DNA from: MGBC114079 sp964531385
Lineage (GTDB): Bacteria > Bacillota > Clostridia > Lachnospirales > CAG-274
Length of the DNA: 64,000 nucleotides
Direction: 5' to 3'
Assembly: GCA_964531385.1 (NCBI GenBank)
Contig: CAZHGC010000005.1
Span: 1-64,000, forward strand
Shown: piece by piece, positions 36,756-45,700 of the stretch
Numbering within the stretch: the first letter of the stretch is position 1
Layout of the letters: each line of letters starts with the position of its first letter
The notes under the pieces: generated by a model
The model's input: the letters and a program-made list of their open reading frames with translations, nothing else
Database searches by the model: none
Told to the model about the DNA's origin: nothing
Program-made: the position numbers and the translations under genes

Positions 36756-37171
36756 TAGCAAATCACCAAATCTCTCAATTCATAGGGAATTGAGTCTATT
36801 GAAGCAGACATACTTAAAATGAACTCAACAGAATATTTTTGAGAAAGTTCTGAAAGTTTTTTTACAAATTTTTTTAAATCTTCATTGTCAAAGATTTGAA
36901 GAATTTGACAAATGCTATCGATATAAATTTTTTCGATATCATTATCTTGAGAAATCACACCGCAAATAAAGCCGAGCAATTCTCTGTAATTTGAAATTGG
37001 AAAATCAGACACTTCAACAAAACGAATATTGAAATGTAAACCAAACATATTTCGGTTATCGTTATCTATAAAAATAATATTTCCATGGGCTGTTTTTACA
37101 GCTTCATTTGCCATTTCAAGAATTTTTTTTGTTTTTCCGTCACCTTTTTCACCTGTAAGTATACGAATCAT
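36755..37171 (-). CDS. small P-loop ATPase-like protein
   Basis: 138 residues. A Walker A motif GEKGDGKT (7-14) opens the protein, a hydrophobic strand ending in the acidic IFIDND follows, and EKIYIDSICQ could be a Walker B-type strand. It lacks the rest of a full AAA or PilT domain. Short clostridial proteins like this are often labelled PilT-like without evidence. GAGGAG precedes the ATG. It is coupled to the TIGR01212 gene by a one-base stop/start overlap, which suggests related work. Function unknown. Confidence 0.7.
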   Translation of the reverse strand: MIRILTGEKGDGKTKKILEMANEAVKTAHGNIIFIDNDNRNMFGLHFNIRFVEVSDFPISNYRELLGFICGVISQDNDIEKIYIDSICQILQIFDNEDLKKFVKKLSELSQKYSVEFILSMSASIDSIPYELRDLVIC

Positions 37172-37231
37172 ATAAATTCTCCTCTCAATAAATCCTGAAA
37201 AATTATTTTTTTGTTAATAATTTTTTATTGA

Positions 37232-37277
37232 CGAAACGCTGATTAATGGCTAAATTCAAAAAATTAATCAGCGTTTC
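37232..37277. repeat. perfect 15-bp inverted repeat
   Basis: GAAACGCTGATTAAT and ATTAATCAGCGTTTC are exact complements around a 16-base spacer. Neither strand has a T-run after the stem. It lies between prs and the P-loop gene. It could be a weak terminator for prs, a binding site or a small mobile-element footprint. Confidence 0.7.
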
Positions 37278-37427
37278 AAAAATATAATTTTATACTTTAT
37301 GTGTTCAAACTTAAAACAGGCAAACTTAAAGCAATACCGCATAATTTGATATAGTGAGTTTAAAACTGTTAAATTATATTTTGGTGTTGCTTTTAATTTT
37401 ATTTTTTAATTTTTTCTGAAAATCATA

Positions 37428-38549
37428 TTATTTGTTTAAAATTTTATTTATACGATTTACAGGGTCTAAAAGTTCGCTTAATGTTTTATCAAAATTCAAT
37501 GTTTCAATTATAAGAGCTATATATTTTGACATATCAACTTCGCAATACCAAGGTTTTTTAAGCAATTCAGGTGTTCTGTATGTTAAATTTGTTGTAAACA
37601 CTTTATTTATGCTTCCGTTTTCATAAGCTTTATCAAATTTTTCGAAGCCATCAACAAAAAGACCGAATGTTATGAATGTATAAATATTTCTTGCTCCACG
37701 TTCTTTAAGTTTTGTTGAAACATCGATAATGGAATCGCCCGAAGCAATCATATCATCAACGATTATTATATCTTTTCCTTCTATATTTCCGCCGAGGAAA
37801 TCGTGGCTGACGATTGGATTTCTTCCGTTCACAATAGTTGAATAATCACGTCTTTTATAGAACATTCCGAGGTCAAGGCCCAAAATTGATGAATAATAAA
37901 TACATCTTGACATTCCGCCTTCATCAGGTGAAACAATCATTAAATGTTCAGGGTCGATTTTTGCATCAGGGATATTTCTTACAAGAGCTTTTATCATTTG
38001 ATAATAAGGTTGTACATTTTCGAAACCATTCAAAGGAACGGAATTTTGTACACGAGGGTCATGTGCATCGAAAGTTACAATGCTGTCAACTCCCATCGCT
38101 GTAAGTTCTTTAAGTGCCATTGCACAATCAAGGGATTCTCTTGAATTTCTTTTATGTTGGCGAGATTCGTAAAGCATTGGCATAACAACTGTTATTCTTC
38201 TTGCTTTTCCGCCAATTGCCGCAATAACTCTCTTCAAATCTTGATAATGTTCATCGGGGCTCATTCTGCGTTCAACGTTATACATTTTATATGTAACACC
38301 ATAATTGAACACATCAACCAAGATATAAATATCAAACCCTCTGACAGATTGGTCGATTACACCTTTTGCTTCGCCTGTGCTAAAACGAGGACAATGTGCT
38401 TTAATTTGAAAAGTGTCAATTTTAAAATTAAATTTTTGTTCGTGCCACTCAAGAAGATATTTATCAATTTTGTTTCCGAGATCTTCGCAGCCTTTCATTG
38501 TTATAAGGCCAAGTTTTCCAACAGGGAGTTTTGTAGTTCTTAATTCCAT
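37428..38549 (-). CDS. prs: ribose-phosphate pyrophosphokinase
   Basis: 373 residues, the long clostridial form of PRPP synthetase. It has the HYQDLKRVIAAIGG stretch, the MPMLYESRQHKR loop that binds ATP, TFDAHDPRVQ, and the PRPP loop IIIVDDMIASGDS. It makes PRPP from ribose-5-phosphate and ATP for nucleotide, His and Trp synthesis. The start is doubtful: the only GGAG is 20 bases before the ATG used here, and a CTG four codons upstream (38561) would be correctly spaced. A strong promoter lies about 100 bases upstream. Confidence 0.88.
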   Translation of the reverse strand: MELRTTKLPVGKLGLITMKGCEDLGNKIDKYLLEWHEQKFNFKIDTFQIKAHCPRFSTGEAKGVIDQSVRGFDIYILVDVFNYGVTYKMYNVERRMSPDEHYQDLKRVIAAIGGKARRITVVMPMLYESRQHKRNSRESLDCAMALKELTAMGVDSIVTFDAHDPRVQNSVPLNGFENVQPYYQMIKALVRNIPDAKIDPEHLMIVSPDEGGMSRCIYYSSILGLDLGMFYKRRDYSTIVNGRNPIVSHDFLGGNIEGKDIIIVDDMIASGDSIIDVSTKLKERGARNIYTFITFGLFVDGFEKFDKAYENGSINKVFTTNLTYRTPELLKKPWYCEVDMSKYIALIIETLNFDKTLSELLDPVNRINKILNK

Positions 38550-38648
38550 TGTATTCGGCAGATGCCATTCGCTCCTTTTCGTATAAATAATTTGGTTTTT
38601 TATTTATGCAAAAGGCAAAAAATGTTGACTTTTGACATAACTAATTTT

Positions 38649-38677
38649 ATTATACAACATATTTCCGCAAATTTCAA
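38649..38677 (-). promoter_or_regulatory. sigma-A promoter of prs
   Basis: On the minus strand TTGAAA, a 17-base spacer, then TATAAT. Confidence 0.8.
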
Positions 38678-38800
38678 ATAAGTATTGGCTTTTTGAGAAA
38701 AAAATTTATTTTGGCATAATTGACAGGCAAATTTATGATTAAAATAACGTTGTATATTATATTTTTTTATTAATGGGCAGGCGAGGGGGATTTATTTGAC

Positions 38801-38853
38801 AAAAAAACAAGCATATAACAGATGTGACCACACATTTGTTATATGCTTGTTTT
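38801..38853 (-). terminator. terminator after ylbF
   Basis: On the minus strand AAACAAGCATATAACA pairs with TGTTATATGCTTGTTT, followed by TTTTTTTG. Confidence 0.9.
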
Positions 38854-38857
38854 GCGT

Positions 38858-39199
38858 TTAAATATCGAAATCGAGAACGCATTCTGTTGTAATTCGATTA
38901 TAGATATCACCGATTAGCTTAACAAGAATTTGTTCATTTTCGAGAAAAGTTTTTATATCATCATTTAATATTAAAGAGTGATATTTTTGGCTGACACTTT
39001 TTTCATAATCGAAAGCAATATTTTCGCCGTTATTTTTTCTTTTTTGAAAATCCATATGAATTTCTTTAAATTCACGAACTTTTTTACAAAGCTCAGGATT
39101 TTTTTTTATATTTTCTTTGGCTGACATATAATTTGTGTAACAAGGGCTTTCTTTTATTGCTTCTGTTAAGTTATCTGCCAATTCGAATAAATTATCCAT
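38858..39199 (-). CDS. YlbF/YmcA family protein
   Basis: 113 residues, all helical, with the COM/YlbF-family pattern: AKENIKKNPELCKKVREFKE, in part, then a charged middle helix and a LIGDIYNRI end helix. In Bacillus, YlbF and YmcA work with YaaT to influence RNase Y-dependent mRNA turnover, sporulation and biofilm. The gene sits just downstream of ribonuclease J, which fits RNA metabolism. GAGGTG precedes the ATG, and its terminator follows the stop. Confidence 0.8.
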   Translation of the reverse strand: MDNLFELADNLTEAIKESPCYTNYMSAKENIKKNPELCKKVREFKEIHMDFQKRKNNGENIAFDYEKSVSQKYHSLILNDDIKTFLENEQILVKLIGDIYNRITTECVLDFDI

Positions 39200-39278
39200 T
39201 GAAACACCTCACAAAAAAAGGTTGATGCAAACAATGCTTTTTGGAAATTTGTTTCCAACGCAATGAAACGCTTTATTA

Positions 39279-40949
39279 TTAAATATCCATAATTATTGGA
39301 AGAATCATTGGACTTCTTTTTGTTTTATGCCAAAGGAAATCACGCAATGTATCTTTTATGAGAGTTTTTATATATGACCATTCATTTATATTTTTTTGCT
39401 CACATTTTGACAATGCTTCTTTTACAACATTTTTGGCTTCTTCCATAAGTTCTTCGGATTCACGAACATAAACAAAACCACGTGAAATTATATCCGGACC
39501 GGAAAGCATATGGCCTGTTTCTTTTTCCATTGAAACAACAACTATCATAAGACCGTCTTGAGAGAGGTGTTTTCTATCACGAAGAACGATATTTCCAACA
39601 TCTCCAACGCCAAGACCATCGACAAGAACTTGACCGGACGGAACAGTTCCTGTTATTTTTGCACTGTCTTTACCTATTTCAAGAACGTCACCTATTCCCA
39701 TTAGGAAAATATTCTTTTTGTTCATTCCCATTGTTTGGGCGAGTTTTTCGTGTGCTTTTAAATGTTTATATTCGCCATGAACGGGAACGAAATATTTAGG
39801 TTTTAAAAGAGCGTGGAGAAGTTTTATTTCTTCTTGTCTTGCGTGCCCTGAAACGTGGACGTCCATTATTCCGTCATAGATAACATCGGCACCTTTTTTC
39901 AAAAGTTCGTTTATAACTTTATATATGGCTTTTTCATTTCCGGGGATTGGGCTTGAGCTTATAATTATTTTATCGCCCGGTTTAACTTCAATTTGTTTAT
40001 GGTCGTTTGATGCTATTCTTGAAAGGGCAGACATTGTTTCGCCCTGACTTCCGGTTGTTATTATAACAAGCTGATTATCTGTGTAATTTTTTATTTCGGT
40101 TATATCAATCATTGTGTTTTGAGGAACGTTTAAATAACCGAGTTCACAAGCTGTTTTAACAACGTTTGACATACTTCTTCCGACAACGGCAACTTTTCGT
40201 TTTCTTGCAGATGCGGAATTTATTATTTGCTGTATACGGTCTATATTTGAAGAGAACGTTGCGACGAGAATACGTTGGTTTTCGGAATCTTGAAAAATCT
40301 CTTCGAAAATTGCACCAACGCTTTTTTCGCTCATTGTATAACCGGGGTGTTCAACGTTTGTGCTTTCGCAAAGGAAAAGAAGAACACCTTTTTTGCCAAG
40401 TTCGGCAAATCTTTGCAAATCAATCATTTCGCCTTGTATTGGTGTGTAGTCGATTTTGAAATCACCCGAATGGACAACAACACCGACAGGCGTTGTTATT
40501 GCAAAAGCGACCGAGTCAGCTATACTGTGATTTGTTCGTATAAATTCAACTTTAAAACAGCCGAGTTTTATTGTTTCGCCGGCAGAAACAGAAAAACGTT
40601 CAACTTTATTTAATATATTATGTTCTTTAAGTTTGTTTTCGACAAGTCCTATTGTTAGTTTTGTTCCATATATTGGAACATTTATTTCTTTTAAGAAATA
40701 TGGTAACCCTCCGATATGGTCTTCGTGACCATGGGTTAGAACAACACCTTTAATTTTATCTTTGTTTTTAACAAGATAGGTATAATCGGGAATTACAAGA
40801 TCTATTCCCAACATATCATCTTCCGGAAAGGCAATGCCACAATCAACTATTACAATTTCATTATTATATTCAAACGCAGTTATATTTTTTCCGATTTCGT
40901 GTAGTCCGCCCAAAGGTATGACTTTGAGCTTTGAATTTTTGCCTGCCAA
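39279..40949 (-). CDS. rnjA: ribonuclease J
   Basis: 556 residues. The metallo-beta-lactamase motif HGHEDHIGG (His73-His78) and GTKLTIGLVENKLKEH fit a beta-CASP ribonuclease. Later come NHSIADSVA, VVHSGDFKID and the C-terminal VHVSGHARQEE, a beta-CASP histidine motif. It has 5'-3' exonuclease and endonuclease activity in mRNA decay and rRNA maturation. The start is TTG with GGAGG seven bases upstream. A paralogue may exist elsewhere in the genome, so the J1 versus J2 assignment is open. Confidence 0.92.
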   Translation of the reverse strand: MAGKNSKLKVIPLGGLHEIGKNITAFEYNNEIVIVDCGIAFPEDDMLGIDLVIPDYTYLVKNKDKIKGVVLTHGHEDHIGGLPYFLKEINVPIYGTKLTIGLVENKLKEHNILNKVERFSVSAGETIKLGCFKVEFIRTNHSIADSVAFAITTPVGVVVHSGDFKIDYTPIQGEMIDLQRFAELGKKGVLLFLCESTNVEHPGYTMSEKSVGAIFEEIFQDSENQRILVATFSSNIDRIQQIINSASARKRKVAVVGRSMSNVVKTACELGYLNVPQNTMIDITEIKNYTDNQLVIITTGSQGETMSALSRIASNDHKQIEVKPGDKIIISSSPIPGNEKAIYKVINELLKKGADVIYDGIMDVHVSGHARQEEIKLLHALLKPKYFVPVHGEYKHLKAHEKLAQTMGMNKKNIFLMGIGDVLEIGKDSAKITGTVPSGQVLVDGLGVGDVGNIVLRDRKHLSQDGLMIVVVSMEKETGHMLSGPDIISRGFVYVRESEELMEEAKNVVKEALSKCEQKNINEWSYIKTLIKDTLRDFLWHKTKRSPMILPIIMDI

Positions 40950-41254
40950 ATAAACACCTCCTATAATTATTGAAAATTTATATAATTTTGTTTTGGAATG
41001 TTGCCAGTTCTAAAATGGTTCAACAAATTTATTCGATATTTTTATTTATTGGCAACAAATTACAAAATTATAATTAATTTTGACAGTTTTATTTTTAATT
41101 TTAACTAAAAAGAACATTACAATATTTTTTTGCATAACTAAAAAACGTGCCTTTGGGCAAATTTATTTAAAAATCACATATAAAATTAGCTGAAAAAGAT
41201 TTGAAAAATTGCAAAGAGCAATAATAATTTTATAAAAGCCGGTTAATTTTTTAA
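40950..41254. other. non-coding A+T-rich stretch
   Basis: No gene or recognised RNA is visible. It must hold the rnjA promoter and the 3' end of the ireB-ruvX-DUF1292 transcript, but no stem with a T-run and no near-consensus promoter stands out. Confidence 0.5.
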
Positions 41255-41569
41255 TTAAAAGTTCATTTCATAATCAGAGTCATTATCTTGAAGCAGAATG
41301 CTTACTTTGTTAAACTCTTTATCATCTTCAACGAATTCATAATAGGCATCTTCATTATTTGAAGATATTTCTTTTAAAATTGCCGCTTCGGGTTCGTCCA
41401 AATCAACATCTTCGGCAGAAACAACAAGAAGATATTTTGTTTTATCAATTTCAATTGCATCTATAACGACAAAATCGGTTTCGACACCGTCTTCGTCTGT
41501 CATTGTTATAGTTTCATAAACTTCGTCTTCTTCAAAAAAATTATCTAATTCATCGTTTTTGTTTTCCAT
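41255..41569 (-). CDS. DUF1292 domain-containing protein
   Basis: 104 acidic residues with the DUF1292 pattern: ETITMTDEDGVETDFVVIDAIE, in part, then YLLVVSAEDV and AAILKEI. It is nearly always found behind ruvX in Firmicutes, as here. Function unknown. GGGAG precedes the ATG. It starts 12 bases after the ruvX stop and ends the operon. Confidence 0.88.
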   Translation of the reverse strand: MENKNDELDNFFEEDEVYETITMTDEDGVETDFVVIDAIEIDKTKYLLVVSAEDVDLDEPEAAILKEISSNNEDAYYEFVEDDKEFNKVSILLQDNDSDYEMNF

Positions 41570-41581
41570 AAAAATCTCCCA

Positions 41582-42004
41582 TTAATTTGATTTACTGTTT
41601 AAATAGCCTTGCAATATAAAAACCGCAGCCATTTTATCTATAACTTGTTTTCTTTTTTTTCGGCTCAAATCGGCTTCGAGAAGCCCTCTTTCGGCAGCAA
41701 TGGTGCTTAGACGTTCGTCCCAAAGAATGACTTCAAGCTTGAAAGTTTTTTCAAGACGAGCTTTAAAAGCTTCTGTTTTTTCGCATCGTTCACTAATGGT
41801 GTTGTTCATATTTTTGGGATATCCCATAACTATTTTTTCAACGTTGTATTGTGAAATTATTTCGCCTATTCGAGAAATGCTGTTTTTTAAGTTATTTTCT
41901 TCTTTTCGCCTGATAATTTCCAACCCTTGAGCTGTCCAGCCGAAAGGGTCGCTTATTGCAACGCCGATAGTTTTTTCGCCGAAATCCAATCCTAATATAC
42001 GCAC
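41582..42004 (-). CDS. ruvX: RuvX/YqgF family RNase H-fold nuclease
   Basis: 140 residues with the YqgF signature: LGLDFGEKTIGVAISDPFG at the N-terminus (catalytic Asp), MGYPKNMN, WDERLSTI, and IDKMAAVFILQGYL at the C-terminus. Known roles are Holliday-junction resolution and pre-16S rRNA 5' processing. The GTG start has AAGGA seven bases upstream and lies four bases after the ireB stop. Confidence 0.92.
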   Translation of the reverse strand: MRILGLDFGEKTIGVAISDPFGWTAQGLEIIRRKEENNLKNSISRIGEIISQYNVEKIVMGYPKNMNNTISERCEKTEAFKARLEKTFKLEVILWDERLSTIAAERGLLEADLSRKKRKQVIDKMAAVFILQGYLNSKSN

Positions 42005-42008
42005 AGAA

Positions 42009-42281
42009 TTATCCTTTCAAATTGTTTTTTAAATAAAAGGTTACAAGTTCTTCAAGAAGCTCGTCACGTTCGATTTTACTTATATTACTTCTTGCGTTTT
42101 TATGACTTGTTATATATGTTGGGTCGCCGGACAAGATGTAACCGACTATTTGATTTACGGGGTTGTAACCCTTATCAACCAATGCCATAAAAACATTTGA
42201 TAATATTTCGTTTGCTTGACTTCTTTCGTTTTTATCGGGATTGGAAATTTTTTGAGTTTCAAAAATGTTTTTATCTCTCAA
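42009..42281 (-). CDS. ireB: IreB family regulatory phosphoprotein
   Basis: 90 residues of the UPF0297 family, with the conserved VFMALVDKGYNPVNQIVGYILSGDPTYIT core, in part. IreB in Enterococcus is phosphorylated by the Ser/Thr kinase IreK and modulates cephalosporin resistance. The TTG start has GGAGG eight bases upstream. It leads the ireB-ruvX-DUF1292 operon; alaS, its frequent upstream neighbour, is absent here. Confidence 0.9.
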   Translation of the reverse strand: MRDKNIFETQKISNPDKNERSQANEILSNVFMALVDKGYNPVNQIVGYILSGDPTYITSHKNARSNISKIERDELLEELVTFYLKNNLKG

Positions 42282-42448
42282 AGTTTAAACCTCCTTAGAA
42301 CAATTTATTAAACTTTTCCGCTCAATTTTTAAAGAAAGAACGAGGAAAAATATTTTGGCTTTTTGTAAATTATTTGGAAATTTTGTTGAAGCCGTTTATT
42401 TAACCGGTTCGCTTTCTTCAGAAACAAATGTTTCAGCCCTATCATATA

Positions 42449-42477
42449 TAATAATACAAAATACAAAAATATGCAAA
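42449..42477 (-). promoter_or_regulatory. candidate promoter of the ireB operon
   Basis: On the minus strand TTGCAT, a 17-base spacer, then TATTAT. Confidence 0.55.
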
Positions 42478-42539
42478 TTTTTTTTGCGACTATTTTCGGC
42501 AAAAATATTAAATGCTGAAATATTTGAGAAAAAATGTAA

Positions 42540-43847
42540 TTAATTGGTTATTGAGCCTAAAACTGTTTCCTCTTTTAAAATTTTTAGAATTTTTGTGTTT
42601 AAAATTTGGTTTGTAATGTTTAAATCACTGCTTGCATAAACGGTTATATAATTTGTTGTGTGGCCTTCATATATGTTATTTCCGATGTTTTTTTCAAAAA
42701 GAACGGGTTTAACTTTTCCTATATAATTTTCCAAAAATTCTTTATTTAATTCATTGCTTAATTCAATCATTTTTTTAGTTCTGTTATTTTTTATTTCGGA
42801 AGAAATTTGATTTGGGTATTCGGCAGCTTTTGTTCCCGTTTTTGGCGAATAGGGGAAAACGTGTATTTTTGATAGTTTTATTTCTTTTGCAAAATTCATA
42901 CTTTCGTTAAAATCTTCTTCTGTTTCATCGGGAAAACCGACGATTATATCGGTTGTTAAAGCTACATTTGGAAAAGCTGATTTTAATTTTGATACAGCTG
43001 TTTTATAATCATCACTTGTGTATCTTCGATTCATTCTTTTAAGCGTTCTATTGCACCCACTTTGAAGAGAAAGGTGGAAATGGTCGCACACTTTTGGGAG
43101 ATTTTTTATTTCGTTGAGAAACTCATCGGTTATTACAAGCGGTTCTATTGAGCTGAAACGAATTCTTTCAATTCCGTTTATTTTGTGAACTTCTTTTATT
43201 ATATCCAATAAAGTTGTGTTTTTTAAATCGACGCCATATGAAGCAACGTGAATTCCTGTTAGAACGATTTCTTTGAAACCGTTTTGAGCAAGTTCTTTAA
43301 CTTCTTCGATTACATCTTTTGGGTTTCGGCTTCTGACAGGACCTCTTGCATAGGGAATTATGCAATATGTGCAGAAACGGTTGCAACCTTCTTGAATTTT
43401 TAAATATGCACGTGTATGATTTTTTAAATTTTTAACCGAAAGTTTTTCAAAAGTTCGCTCTTTCATTATATCGCCTACGGCATTTAAAACTTTTGTTTTG
43501 TCTTTATAATTTTCGACAATTTCAACAATGCTGTGACGGTCTTTTGTTCCGATTACTATATTTATTCCTTCGATTTCTTTTACGGTTTCCGGAGCAACTT
43601 GGGCATAACAGCCTGTTGCAACAACTATTGCGTTTGGATTTAATCTTTTTGCACGACGTATTGTTTGCCTTGATTTTTTATCACCGAAATTTGTTACTGT
43701 GCAAGTGTTTATTATATAGATATCGGCAAAATCGTCAAATTCTGTTATTTCATAGCCTTTTTCTTGAAAAAGCTCCATCATTGCTTCTGTGTCATACATA
43801 TTTACTTTACAACCCAATGTTGTAAAAGCTATTTTCTTTTTGTTCAT
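42540..43847 (-). CDS. mtaB: tRNA t6A37 methylthiotransferase MtaB
   Basis: 435 residues. The N-terminal UPF0004 domain starts TTLGCKVNMYDTEAM and carries further cysteines (NTCTVTN, ATGCYAQ) for one iron-sulfur cluster. The radical SAM domain has CNRFCTYCIIPYARGPVRSR, and a C-terminal TRAM-like segment follows. It adds a methylthio group to t6A37 of tRNA. AAGGA precedes the ATG. It is 26 bases downstream of the REC-AraC gene and may be cotranscribed. Confidence 0.92.
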   Translation of the reverse strand: MNKKKIAFTTLGCKVNMYDTEAMMELFQEKGYEITEFDDFADIYIINTCTVTNFGDKKSRQTIRRAKRLNPNAIVVATGCYAQVAPETVKEIEGINIVIGTKDRHSIVEIVENYKDKTKVLNAVGDIMKERTFEKLSVKNLKNHTRAYLKIQEGCNRFCTYCIIPYARGPVRSRNPKDVIEEVKELAQNGFKEIVLTGIHVASYGVDLKNTTLLDIIKEVHKINGIERIRFSSIEPLVITDEFLNEIKNLPKVCDHFHLSLQSGCNRTLKRMNRRYTSDDYKTAVSKLKSAFPNVALTTDIIVGFPDETEEDFNESMNFAKEIKLSKIHVFPYSPKTGTKAAEYPNQISSEIKNNRTKKMIELSNELNKEFLENYIGKVKPVLFEKNIGNNIYEGHTTNYITVYASSDLNITNQILNTKILKILKEETVLGSITN

Positions 43848-43873
43848 ATAAAATTCCTTCCTATTTTTACGGT

Positions 43874-45481
43874 TTACATTTCGGGTTTGTTATTTAAATG
43901 TCTGAAATCGATTACGTTATAACCCTCAATTCTTTTGAAAGCGGCACGAAATACGCCAACGTCTTCGTAGCCGACTTTTAATGCAACTAATTCATCGTCC
44001 ATATTTGATGAAAGTATTAAATCCTTTGATTTTTCTATTCTTATTTTTGACAAATAATCACTGAAATTTACATCTGAATATTTTTTGAAAAGCGTTTTAA
44101 AATATTCGTATGAGCAATTAAAAAGAAGTGCTATTTTTTTTGCATTTATATCTTCGTAATATTTTTCATTTACATAATTAACGGAAGCGTTGAAAATTTC
44201 AAGTTCTTTATTGTTTCTTATGTCAACTATGTAAGAACAGAAATTTTTTAAACCTGTGTTTAAATAATTATAAGCATCGTCTATTGTTGTCATTTCAAAA
44301 ACGGTAGATGTTGGGAAAAATTGATTTATTCCGGCGATGTTTAAATTTTGCTCTATGGCGTTTCTGTTTATTGAAATTAATATATCGGTTACAATTTGTG
44401 ACAAAAGTTTTGGTTTTACGTCGTTACTTTTTCTGAGAGAATCAAAAATTTCGTCTAAAAGTTTTAGGCAATAATCATATTCACCGATTACGGCTGTGTA
44501 TACAAGCAATTCTTCTCTTTCAATTGGATAGCGGTATGTTAAATCGTTTCCGGGTTCGACATATTCTTGCGGAATAATTGAATTATAGCCAACGAAACAT
44601 CTGTATCGCAATGCGGCAACGGCTTCTTTGAACGAAACGGATATATCTTTTATATCGTTGAATCTTCCGCCAACTCCTATCGAAACTCCTAAATTTATAA
44701 GTATTTGAACTTGAATTTTTGTTTCGTTTAATATTCTTAAAATTTCCTCAAGTTCGGAAATGCCGTAAATAATCATAACTATTTCGTTGAAATTGTTTAT
44801 AAAGGCTTTTCCGCAGGAATTATCGTTTAAAATTGAGTTTACTCGGCTTAAAATTTTGAAAATAAAAATATGTTTTTCATTTTCATCAAGAGTTAGTACA
44901 ACTTTTTTAAAATGGTCTATTCTTAATATTGCTACAGAATAGGGCGAAGAAATTTCTATGTTTAGATATTCGAAGCCGTTTTCGATTTCTCTTTCGTTTG
45001 ATATTGCTCCGTTTGTTAAATTTTTTAAAAAAAGAGTTTCGAAGAACATCATATTTTCTTGATACTTTTTGAGGACTGCTTGTTCTTCTTTTAATCTTTT
45101 TTGCTTGTCTTCAAAAACTTTTATTGCGATATTTAAGTTTTTTTCAAGTTCGCCGGGTTTTACGGGTTTATAGATATAGCCGACAACTCCGAATTCCATA
45201 CATTTTTGCATATATTCGGCATCGTTGAATGTTCCGTAGAGTATGAATGAAATTTCAGGATTGTAAAAGTTCCAATTTTTAAACAAACTTATTATGTTTG
45301 ACCCTAAAACTCGCATATCGGCTATTATTAAATCGGCTTTTTTTGCGTTTATTATATTTTGAATTTCTTCAAGCGTTGTTACAGCTTTTTCAATTTTAAA
45401 ATCTGAAAATTTGCTTTTTATAAATGCCTTGAAATTTTTTTGATTATCGGTGTCTGTATCTGCAACAATAACTTTAATCAT
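43874..45481 (-). CDS. response regulator with AraC-type output domain
   Basis: 535 residues. The REC domain has Asp8/Asp10/Asp12, phospho-acceptor Asp55 (IIADMRV) and the YKPVKPGE lysine. A long middle part (about 140-420) resembles the GGDEF-like fold seen in YesN-type regulators but lacks GGDEF. The last ~100 residues hold two AraC helix-turn-helices (CSYEYFKTLFKKY, then VALKVGYEDVGVFRAAFKR). YesN-type proteins usually pair with a sugar- or stress-sensing histidine kinase; none is adjacent. It is divergent from the His-rich protein gene. Confidence 0.85.
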   Translation of the reverse strand: MIKVIVADTDTDNQKNFKAFIKSKFSDFKIEKAVTTLEEIQNIINAKKADLIIADMRVLGSNIISLFKNWNFYNPEISFILYGTFNDAEYMQKCMEFGVVGYIYKPVKPGELEKNLNIAIKVFEDKQKRLKEEQAVLKKYQENMMFFETLFLKNLTNGAISNEREIENGFEYLNIEISSPYSVAILRIDHFKKVVLTLDENEKHIFIFKILSRVNSILNDNSCGKAFINNFNEIVMIIYGISELEEILRILNETKIQVQILINLGVSIGVGGRFNDIKDISVSFKEAVAALRYRCFVGYNSIIPQEYVEPGNDLTYRYPIEREELLVYTAVIGEYDYCLKLLDEIFDSLRKSNDVKPKLLSQIVTDILISINRNAIEQNLNIAGINQFFPTSTVFEMTTIDDAYNYLNTGLKNFCSYIVDIRNNKELEIFNASVNYVNEKYYEDINAKKIALLFNCSYEYFKTLFKKYSDVNFSDYLSKIRIEKSKDLILSSNMDDELVALKVGYEDVGVFRAAFKRIEGYNVIDFRHLNNKPEM

Positions 45482-45700
45482 TTTATCACCCCGAGAATAT
45501 TATTTTTTATTTGAAAAATTAAATTTTGTAAATTCAGTTTTTATGTGGTTTGAAAACTTAATTTTATTGTTTGATTTTATATTCTATATATATTTTACAA
45601 TATTATGAGCAATTTTAAAATACTTTTTCTTTAAATAAATAAAATTTTGTGGTATTATATATATTAGGCTATTTTTATTGAGAAAAACGGAGGTTTATTT

